A stretch of DNA of 64,000 nucleotides, taken from Datura wrightii (lineage: Eukaryota; Streptophyta; Magnoliopsida; Solanales; Solanaceae). Position 1 is the first letter of the stretch; each line of letters opens with the position of its first letter. Shown piece after piece: positions 36,247 through 45,122 of the stretch. The notes under the pieces were generated by a model, which saw nothing but the letters and a program-made list of their open reading frames with translations, was not told the origin of the DNA and searched no databases. A program made the translations under genes and the position numbers. The stretch spans positions 36,271,501 through 36,335,500 of the forward strand of contig JASDFA010000010.1 in assembly GCA_035772735.1 (NCBI GenBank), written 5' to 3'.

Positions 36247-38002
36247 TCAGGGAGTTCCACCACCCGATTTTGTGCTATTTAATTTTTGTGAACACTGGGG
36301 ACAGTGTTCGGTTTAAGTGTGGGGTGGGAGTAGTTAGGTGCTGGGCGGGGCTGGTTTGCTTGTATGTTTTCCTCTGTATTTTTGTATGTTGTGTGTCCCT
36401 GTGTTTGTGAATTTTCAAATTGTTCTGTATTTGTAAATATTTGTGAAATTGTTGTGTGTTGTTGAATGGTTGCTAGCTGATTCTGATTCTGTAAATATTT
36501 TTGTTTATCGAAATGATCGATAAATTTTTTTTAAAATTACTTTAAAATATTGTGTACATAAATTTTTCTTTTGCTATAGAAATGACCGATGGTTTGCAAA
36601 AATTTTCAATATTTTTTTTCTTAATTTTGGATTTCTCGGCATTTGTTTTCGGTTCTTTTACCGAGAATGGTCCCATTGAACCGATGTCTTAAGTAATGAC
36701 TGTTCCCTATGATGGACGGATGACGACCGTCTTAAGGGAAATGTAGTCGGTAGGAGTAGTTTTTTTTTCTCAAATTATTTTTCGTTTTTCTTTGGTGGAT
36801 TGCATCCCGAAACCTGTATTTACTATATGGTTGTGAAATGTTGGTTGCGTGTTGTACCTGATATTCAAAATGCAAAGGTGATTCATATGAAAGCTTGCAA
36901 TTTTGTAAATATGTTGAGATACCTAGGCGGTAGAGTTCGATTCGGTGTGATTGAGGCTTAATGTTTGAATTCATGTAATTAGCTGATTGAAGAGTCTGTG
37001 AATACATCTTGAATCGAGCATGTGCATAAAGTGTTAAGTGAGGTATTGTTATTCCATGCTATTGTGAAGTGTCTAGAACTTGCCTGGTGTGTGTACAAAA
37101 TGAAATGAAGGAGGTGTATTGTAGGAAAGGCTGTAGGCATTTCTTTGTTTTAACCGAGAGTTTCTATTTTCTTTCTTGTCATACTCCCCCTTTCTGTGAT
37201 TGTATACCCTAGTCAGCCCTTTGAGCCTTTAGCCGATTATTTCTTTCTTTTGTCTAAAAAGTATAAATCGAGCTTAATTCTTTCTTTTCATTAGTCGTAA
37301 AGTCTATACAAAACTCTTAAGCGCTTATGAAGAGAAAATAATTTTCCCAAAGTGTCAAAGAGTGAGAATGGTGAAAAGAAAAATAAAAGAGAAAAGAAAA
37401 GAAAAGAGAGAAACAATGTCCATGAGTTGATGGGAATGTGTTGCAAAGGCGCTTAAGGATGCTGGTGGTTATTATTTGCTAATTCAATATATACTAGTTC
37501 CATAGCTTCCATTACAACCCATTAAAGTCCTACGTGATCTTACATTGCATTTCTTTATATTAGTGGAGTAATACACTAAGGGCAAGCTTATGGGTTATGA
37601 CATGATGCATGTGAATTCTTTTGGGAGAGAGAGTGAAATTATTTTTACATGCCCCTATTTGAATGTTTGTGTGTCACATGAGCAAAAAGGGGGAAGATTC
37701 TCTTGAGTTGTGAGGGCACATGCTTGAGGAAAGACTGATTTTCGTGTCGGATATCTTGATTAGCTGATTTTCATGAGTTTGCCGATATCGAGAGTCGATT
37801 CTTAAAGTCTAGGAAGTCTTAATGTATTTAAGGTCATTGCATTGTTAAGACCATGCATGTTTTCTTGATGATTCGCAATATTGAATGATCGGTATGACCG
37901 TAGCTTAAATAGTCGCACCATAGTAGCGAAGGTTGGGATGTAAATTGCATGAATTGTATGTTTGTTGTTCGAGGACGAACAAGGATTTAAGTGTGGGGTA
38001 AG
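36247..38002 (+). other. X 3' non-coding region with conserved hairpins and PPT
   Basis: Non-coding, and collinear with 45123-47034 of Y. Visible hairpins: GAACACTG-GGGA-CAGTGTTC (36290-36309), followed by TTTAAGTGTGGGG (36312-36324); TTTATCGA-AATGA-TCGATAAA (36504-36524); GACGG...CCGTC (36715-36731); and TTGTTCG-AGGA-CGAACAA (37965-37982), followed by TTTAAGTGTGGGGTAAG, the true PPT (37986-38002). An A/G-rich (GAAAA) patch lies at 37372-37415. Confidence 0.8.
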
Positions 38003-38525
38003 TGATCTTGGGCAGATTTATATGCCCAAGTGATACTCAAAAGTATCATTTTCGCCTTGTTTATCTAGCAATGTGTATACGTTTTCATGTAATTGGTAAT
38101 AAAATGTGAATTTATACTAACCAACATGATTAGCATTGTTTTTAGTTAAAATGTGATTTCAGGAAGCTAAAATGCATGTTGGATGATATCGGAGTTAGAT
38201 TTGGAATCAAGCAAGGAAAAATGCATAGGACTGCACAAATTAAAGGGGCTCCGTGATGGAGCCGTGTCACGCTGCCATCGCAGAGGCATTCTGCCTGGAG
38301 GGTGAAGATTCATCAATTTCCAGTGGAGGTTCGCGACTGCTCCGTGGCATGGTGGCTAGCCTCCGCGTTGCACGCCGTGCCATGTTGGTGTTTGATTTCC
38401 CGGACCCCCAGTTCCAGTGAGGGTCCGCGTTCACGGCGTGTCACGGAGACAGTGCTCCGCGATGCACTCCGTGACACGTTGCTCATTATTCCGGGAAAAA
38501 TTCCCACTAGTATAAATAGAACACT
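38003..38525 (+). repeat. X 3' LTR, left part
   Basis: Nearly identical to 34419-34941 and cut by Y 7 bp after its TATA box. ACACT at 38521-38525 is the left TSD of Y. The right part is 48506-49403. Confidence 0.93.
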
Positions 38526-39992
38526 TGATCTTGGGCAGATTTATATGCCCAAGTGATACTCAAACGTATCATTTTTACCTTGTTTGTTGTGCAATGTGTA
38601 TATAATATCATGTATTTGGTAATAAAATGCGAATTTATACTAACCAACATGATTAGCATTTGTTTTGCAGGATAATGTGATTTTTAAGAGCTAAAATGCG
38701 TGTTGGAACTATGTCGGAGTTGGACTTGGATGCGAGCGTGGAAAAGACCTCGGATGGCATATTTTGCAGTGGCTCCGCGATGGTGTCGTGCCACGGTGCC
38801 ATCGCGGTAGCACACTGCCTGGGCAGAAATAAAAGTGGCAATTTCCAGTGTGCTTGCGCGTCAGCTCCGTGGCACGGAGACAGGCCTCCGCGATGGCCTC
38901 CGTGCCACGTTGAAGCTAATTATCCGGACCATGCAATTTCCAGAGAGGGTCCGCGTCCATGCCGTGTCACGGAGGCAGTGCTCCGCGTTGGCCTCCGTGA
39001 CAAGTTGCTTGTTATTCCGGGAAAAATTTTCCACTAGTATAAATAGCACACTTAGGTTATTTTTAGGGAGTTTTTTTTTTTAGTTTTAGTTTTTTAGCCT
39101 GAGTTCAGAAGTGGGAGCAGGAACATGGTTTTGTGGCAGTTCAAGAATAGAAAAGATAAGAGTTTTCTTCTCTTCCCTTCTTCTTTCCTTCAATTGTATG
39201 CATGATTCACACTCATTCTAGGATGATTAATCCAAGAATGAGTGGTTAATTCCTCTCTTGCTGAGGTTTTGAACTTGTGAAATGAATGTTGGTAATAATT
39301 GATATGGTTTCTTCTTCTTCTTGCATGTTGTTCTATTAATTCTTGTGCTTATTACATTCTTGATTGGCCACCATTAATGTATATCTAAAAAGTCCAATTT
39401 CACTCGAGAGAGCATGAAATTGGAAAGTTGTGAATTAATAGGGTATTGTTCTTAACTTGATTATGGAAAATTGGGTTTTGATGTGCTTTCTTGATAGAAA
39501 TATACTTGAAACCCGTATTAGTCAATTTAGGAACCGGAATTGTAGTGTTAGGTCATAAATTGCATTTGATCACAGAAATGTAGACGAATGGTTTATGAAG
39601 CTAAAGTGAAATTAAATACGGAAGTTTTAATTTCTAGGCAAACGTTCTTGGCTAGCAATATGAAGAAGAAGATGACCAAATTATAATGATTATCAAGTTC
39701 ATTACTCGTTCTTAACCTTGGCATGTGCATATCCATTGCCTAAACTCAACGTAAATAGTAGTTATTAATTTTAGTAGATAATTAGTTTAGAAACAAAACT
39801 TACTCAAATCTTGGTTGGATTGTTGTTAACATAGTTAGAAATAGAATAGAGATATAGTAAACTAGGCAGTTTTGCATATCTAGAGCAGCCTCCTTGGATC
39901 GATACTTGGCTACTTAGCCACTTTATTACTTGTTTGACCACGTACACTTGCATGTCGGTGTATAATATATACCGAGCAGCAGAGCGCGAACA
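38526..39992 (+). repeat. Y 5' LTR (1467 bp)
   Basis: It starts TGATCTTGGGC with the same terminal hairpins as X. The word array is at 38765-39005, including the perfect palindrome CTCCGTGGCACGGAG (38865-38879). TATAAATA is at 39038-39045. It ends GCGCGAACA. Confidence 0.94.
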
Positions 39993-39998
39993 AGTTTT

Positions 39999-40016
39999 TG
40001 GCGCCGTTGCCGGGGA
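39999..40016 (+). other. Primer-binding site of Y (tRNA-Asp)
   Basis: TGGCGCCGTTGCCGGGGA, 18 nt, is the form typical of Athila-type elements and complementary to the 3' end of a plant tRNA-Asp (family knowledge). It lies 6 bp after the LTR. Confidence 0.92.
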
Positions 40017-40156
40017 GGCTAAGCGATTTGTAAAATTTTGTTTAGTGTAAATTTACTGTATTTGTATTTTTATTTTCTTAAGTGTTAACAACTTGGTCTT
40101 AGCCTGTATTTTGCAGATTTTTATTTCGGTGAACACTGGCAAGGGACAAGGAGCTG

Positions 40157-42529
40157 GTGGAATCTTACTTAGAGCCAGAACGTGAATTGCATAGTCAACG
40201 TAGAGAAGTTCTTCGGAAGAAGTTGCAGTTGCTCAAACAGTCTATGATGGAGCAACCCAATCCACCAGTTGTGCGGGCAGTGTTAGTGCCCGAGGAAGTA
40301 GCAGCCAGGCCGGTTCGCGAGGTGGCAATCCCACACGCTAATAATGTACATTCCAGCATCCGCAAACCAGAGCCTGGGAGGAGATTTGAGTTAAAGAAAA
40401 ATATGGTGCAACTTTTGCACACTAGCGGGCAGTTTACCGGTCTCCCTCACAAAGATCCGCAACAACATCTCCAGAACTTTTTGGAGATAAGTGACACTTA
40501 CATCCCCGCTGGAGTGTCACCTGATTATGTTCGGCTCACCTTATTTCCATTTTCCTTACTTGGTGAAGCCAAGAGGTGGTTAAAAGCTGAACCACCCAAC
40601 TCTATATCAATGTGCGATGATCTTGCAAAGAAGTTCTTGATCAGATTTTTCCCTTCAGGTAAAACAGCTAAACTTAGAAGTCAGATTCTAAGTTTTAAAC
40701 AGAGGGAAGGAGAAAATATTTATCAAGCCTGGGAAAGATTCAAGTCCATGTTGCGGGACTGTCCTCATCATCATCAGTCAAATGAGGTGTTGGTCCACAC
40801 TTTTATTGAGGGTTTGGAACCCCACACTAAAATTTTGTTAGATTCAGCAGCTGGAGGGCAAGCGCTGGAGAAGACTTATGAGGAGCTGTACACTTTGCTC
40901 AACCGAATTTCACAAGGCAATCCGGAATGGAATGCAGATTCTTCAAGAGGTGGAGCAAGGAAAGCAGCGGGAGTGCTTGAAGTGGATGGATTCACAGCTA
41001 TCCCTGCACAGATAGCTGCTTTGCAAAATCAGTTAAACACTCACTTCAGCAATATGAATTTGAACCAGCCGTCAGCCTCAGTTAATGCAGTCAAACAGAT
41101 GTGGTGTGAAGTGTGTGGTAGTAGTGAGCATTCAGCTGAATGCTGTGGTGCAAATCCTGATTCTGTCAACTTTGTGGGCAATGCACAGAGGAATCAACAG
41201 CAGTTTGGTGGTGGCTACAACTCGAATTGGAGGAATCATCCAAATTTTTTGTGGGGTAGCAACAATCAACAAGGCCAGGGTTCAGGGCAGGGTATGCACA
41301 GAAACCAAGGAGGGCAACAAGGCTATCAGAATCAGTTTAGAAATCACAATGCCCCTCCTCCACCACCATCACCGACTATTGAGGAAATGTTCTAGACCAT
41401 GATTGCCAACCAGGCACAATTGCAGGCTGACTATGTCAAACTGGCGGCCGAAGTAAAGAACAATCAATTGGCAACCAAGGCTCTTGAATATCAGTTTGGG
41501 CAATTTGCCAATGCCCAAAATACTAGACCAAGGGGAGGACTACCTAGCGACACGGATCCCAATCCTAAGGAGGTAAATGTAGTGACCACGAGGAGTGGTT
41601 TACAATTAAAGGAGGTGGAACTAGAAAGACCGCCTCAGAAGTCAGGAGCAGCAGATGTTGAGGGAGAACAAACCTCAAATACGGGGAAGACCAAAGAAGC
41701 TGAACCAACAAGGCCTCCACCCCCGTTCCCTCAACGACTTAAGAAACACAAGGAGGAGGCGTGTTTCAAGAAATTCATGGAGGTACTTAAACAGGTACAT
41801 GTTAACTTACCTCTTGTTGATGTCTTGCAGGGTGTGCCAAAATATGCAAAGTATATCAAAGACATCGTGGCCAACAAAAGTCGCTTGACCGAGTATGCCA
41901 CGGTGGCTTTAACGGAGGAATGAACATCCCGTATTCAGAACAGGTTGCCCACTAAACTGAAGGATCCTGGAAGTTTTACTATCCAGCTGACGATTGGGCA
42001 ATGTATCCGAGCTCGTGGGTTATGCGACTTGGGGGCAAGTATAAATCTGATGCCATCTTCGGTATTCAGAAAGTTAGGGCTAGGGAGTCCTAGACCTACA
42101 ACAGTGATCTTGCAGCTAGCAGACAGGTCTTTAGCTAAGCCGGATGGCATTGTGGAGGATGTGCTAGTGCAGGTAGGCTCCCTCATTTTTCCGGTAGATT
42201 TCATTGTTCTGGATTTTGAGCCAGATGCAGAAGTCCCATTTATTTTGGGACGACCATTTTTGGCAACCGGAAAGGCATTGATCAATGTAGCTGCGGGTCA
42301 ACTCACGATGCGAGTACACGACAAGGTTGAGGTGTTCGACGTGTACAAGGCACCTAAGCTCCTGACTGTCTATAAGGAACTCTCGGTGATCAACGTGATT
42401 GATCATGGGAATGCAAATGGATTGAGTGATTCCCGAGAGTTACTAGGTAGGCCACCAGACAAGGTTGAGAACTACTGGGGAGATGACCATGATCGGGTCA
42501 AATCGTCCATCTCCCTAGTAGAAAATTGA
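40157..42529 (+). pseudogene. Y gag-protease, one frame interrupted by two stop codons
   Basis: A single frame of 791 codons is broken only by TAG at 41393-41395 and TGA at 41921-41923; reading stays in the same frame on each side. Gag begins at MESYLEPERELHSQ. The capsid domain (residues about 110-260) has HLQNFLEISDTY, LFPFSLLGEAKRWL and KKFLIRFFPSGK. A CCHC zinc knuckle has Cys317, Cys320, His325 and Cys330. A glycine/asparagine/glutamine-rich linker and a proline run follow. The aspartic protease has DLGASINLMP (Asp624) and FILGRPFLATG. The frame ends SLVEN at 42529, where RT would begin in autonomous relatives. The stops look like recent point changes, though readthrough cannot be excluded. 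Products would form and mature the particle. Confidence 0.88.
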
Positions 42530-42553
42530 GCGTAAAGGTTGTCGAGCCGCGAA

Positions 42554-42587
42554 GTTAAACCAGGCGCTGCACGGGAGGCAACCCGTG
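42554..42587 (+). other. Conserved post-protease motif with AGGCAA-loop hairpin (Y)
   Basis: GTTAAACCAGGCGCT (42554-42568) is followed by CACGGG-AGGCAA-CCCGTG (42570-42587), a 6-bp stem. The equivalent in R7 (59937-59954, minus) has stem CTTGGG/CCCAAG with the same loop, so the outer base pairs changed in pairs. Confidence 0.8.
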
Positions 42588-42819
42588 AAATATATTTTTC
42601 TTTCTTTTTCCTTAGTGTAAAGTTTTTCTTTTATTTTATTTTATTTTCTTTTTCTTGCCTAGGTTTAGATGTGCATTTTAATTAGTAATTTTTATTCTTT
42701 TAGTAGGGAATCTAGTCATTTAACCAATTTTTGTTTAGTGAGGTGATTTCAGGTATACCGGAGGAAAAATACGTGGAATTGAGAAAACGAGGCGAGCTAT
42801 GAAAAATAAAATTTGATAG
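42588..42819 (+). other. T-rich spacer of Y
   Basis: Pyrimidine-rich non-coding sequence (tttct and ttatttt runs) between the hairpin motif and the GC-rich block. Nothing else seen. Confidence 0.6.
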
Positions 42820-43191
42820 TGAAACAGAGCACTGGCGCGTTGGCGCAGTGTCACGGAGGCAATGCTCCGCGTTGGCCTCCGTGACACGTTGAAGGCAAAT
42901 CTGGAATTTTTTTTTTTTTTTAAATTCCAGTAAGCCAACGCGTTGGCTCCGTGTCACGGAGGAGGGCCTCCGCGTTACCCTCCGTGACACGTTGCCCTTA
43001 TCCCAGTGCCGGGTCACACCGGGTTTCCGGGTAACCTGCGTGTTTTCTTAATAAAAACCCCCGATTACGCCCCTATTTTCCCCATTCCCTCTTCCCTCCG
43101 CGACCAAACACCCATTCCCCTACCCCCAAGCTCCGTGCCACGTTAAGAGGCAAGGAAAACGTCAAGTATTTATCGATTCTTCAATTCCAAG
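42820..43191 (+). promoter_or_regulatory. Candidate internal promoter and leader exon of the Y second ORF
   Basis: A GC-rich block (42835-43010) repeats the LTR word array, including CTCCGTGTCACGGAG (42947-42961) and GCCAACGCGTTGGC. A TATA-like TTAATAAAA is at 43048-43056. A C/T-rich stretch (43065-43130) follows, and then a leader ending CCAAG at 43191, before GTATGT. The order of words, TATA and transcribed leader mirrors the LTR's own U3. No transcript evidence is available, so promoter activity is inferred. Confidence 0.45.
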
Positions 43192-43896
43192 GTATGTTTT
43201 CATCGTCTATCTCAATTTTTTGGCGATTTTTGTCGATTTTGAGCATGTGAGGTGAGATATATCACCCTAGGTAGAAATTAAACATGACGTGAATTATTTT
43301 GCGATTGATTGTGTTCGGATTGTTGTAGTTGACGGGTGAACTTATCGATTGATTGAATAATTCATTGTTGATTGTCGAATTGAGTTCTAGGGCTTGGGGT
43401 TGTTGAATTTTAACTTGGGTAACTTGATAGTTTGACGAAATTGATGCCGGGGTGTGTTTATTATTTGAGATAAGTCGTGGTAAATATTGTATAATTGGTG
43501 AAAGACGCCTAATTCTCGATTTTTAGTGGGACATTGCGTAATATGTGAATTGCTTGAATTGCTTAGATTAGTGTATATAAAATGTTTGTATTGTTGTTTC
43601 TATTTGGTTGTTGTTATTGTTGCTAAGTGCCATGGGTGAATAGCTTTCGATGGTAGGATTGGGTTAGCTGTATGAAGTCTGAGTAGTTCGCTAGCCGTTA
43701 TGCTGTCGAATTTTTGTGAACGCACTAAGCAATATGTTTATAGTGATTGTGTTTGGGGTGTAAATAGATCTATCCTTGCTAACATGTTGTAAATATTGTT
43801 AAAGACTAAGTGTGGGGTAAATTTTGTTTAACCCGACCTTAGCCAAAACTAACAAGTTTTTAGCTTAACGTTGTGTTTGTCTGTGTAAATGGACAG
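43192..43896 (+). other. Candidate 705-nt leader intron of Y
   Basis: Donor CCAAG|GTATGT and acceptor TGGACAG|GTACA fit plant GT-AG sites. The interval is T-rich, AT-rich and free of ORFs. The ATG of the next ORF lies 5 nt after the acceptor. An extra PPT-like AAGTGTGGGGTAA occurs inside (43808-43820). Confidence 0.5.
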
Positions 43897-43901
43897 GTAC
43901 A

Positions 43902-45122
43902 ATGGCCAGCCGACAAGATAAAGGCAAGGGTGCTTCAACCTCAGGCACCGGCAGAAAGAGAATGAGACTGGGCACTGTTGTCCCAGCTGCACCTGCTGTT
44001 CCATGCGGTCAAAACCGCCGATACGGAACACGATGGGTTACCGATGAAGGGAAGAAGTGGTACGCAAAGCATAAGGAGAACAAGTACTTCCCGGAGGAAC
44101 ATATTGCAAGGGAACCACTTGCACAGGAGTTCCCTCGCATCGTACAGAGGATTGAAGTAGCTGGGCTCAGCTTTATTTTTCAGGAGCCCAAGGAGTGCAA
44201 CCTTCACTTGGTCCGGGAATTTTATGCCAACTGGAACCCGGCCATCAGAAGCCACACTATTAAAATCAGAGGGCAGATTTTCACTCTGGAACCCCAGCAG
44301 CTGAATGCCATCGTTGGAGCGCGGGACACAGACGCCCACGTTCTCCGCCAGCTCAACATCACCCCACCGTACGCCGACATCAGACGTACGTTGTGTGGGG
44401 CTCGATCCACAGCCCGATGGAGTAGACACAAAGAGAGGGGTTACCACCAGACTCTGCCTTATTCGCAGATGAACACGGAGGCCAGAATCTGGCTAAAAAT
44501 TGTATGTTCGTGTTTGATCCCGGGAGTACATATGACAGACGTGACCCGGGACCGTGTCTGCCTGGTGTATGCCCTTATGAAAGGGCTTGAGATTAATGTG
44601 GGGGCGGTTATAATATCCGCCATGAAGAGAGCCAGACTACACCAGGGCCACAGATACGGGTTTGGCGGACTCATCACCACCTTCCTCCGAGGCCTCGACG
44701 TTGAGGAAGAAGCCTTGGATTACATTCCGCAGTTGGAGCGGCGGGCCCTTGATGTGACAAAGACCAAGGCCCCCGACACTACACACGGACATGTGCTGAC
44801 TCTGGGCGAGCGACATGCTCGTGACGACCAGTATATGGCCCGTATGTTCGGTATGCAGATGCTGCAGCTACGGATAGGTGGGAGACCAGCCACCGAGGAT
44901 GAATTATGGCAGCTGGAGCTGGACTACCCTTTTGGAGAGAACGCCAGAGCTTTATGCAAGGTGGGGCCAGCCTTTGTGGAGCCGTCTGACTACGATGTCC
45001 CTACTGATGAGGAGACACGTCGTGAGGACTCTGATGTGGAGTCCGATGACGGCGAGGGAGCTGATTCAGATATGGGCGACGAGGCCGCAGCACCGGATGA
45101 GGAAGTCGAATATTTCGACTGA
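43902..45122 (+). CDS. Y second ORF: 406-aa 'putative plant transposon protein'-like
   Basis: This is the only long intact ORF in the window. The start is an ATG in good context (ACAATGG). Residues 1-25 are basic and low-complexity, with a possible nuclear signal, GRKRMRL. The globular part (about 35-300) contains KKWYAKHKENKYFPEEHI, NLHLVREFYANWNP, FTLEPQQLNAIVGA and MNTEARIWLKIVCSCLIPG, a pattern I recognise from proteins annotated 'putative plant transposon protein' (PF20167 from memory, not checked). The last 45 residues are strongly acidic, ending EEVEYFD. No catalytic motif, zinc finger or membrane segment is seen, so its biochemical role is unknown. It lies between the candidate intron and the 3' region, away from gag-pro. 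X keeps only its C-terminal third. Confidence 0.8.
   Translation: MASRQDKGKGASTSGTGRKRMRLGTVVPAAPAVPCGQNRRYGTRWVTDEGKKWYAKHKENKYFPEEHIAREPLAQEFPRIVQRIEVAGLSFIFQEPKECNLHLVREFYANWNPAIRSHTIKIRGQIFTLEPQQLNAIVGARDTDAHVLRQLNITPPYADIRRTLCGARSTARWSRHKERGYHQTLPYSQMNTEARIWLKIVCSCLIPGVHMTDVTRDRVCLVYALMKGLEINVGAVIISAMKRARLHQGHRYGFGGLITTFLRGLDVEEEALDYIPQLERRALDVTKTKAPDTTHGHVLTLGERHARDDQYMARMFGMQMLQLRIGGRPATEDELWQLELDYPFGENARALCKVGPAFVEPSDYDVPTDEETRREDSDVESDDGEGADSDMGDEAAAPDEEVEYFD

Noticed and set aside
43941..44447. 168-codon minus-strand ORF opposite the Y second ORF
   Set aside because: Shadow of the GC-richer sense ORF. The sense frame is much longer and has a matching homologue tail in X.
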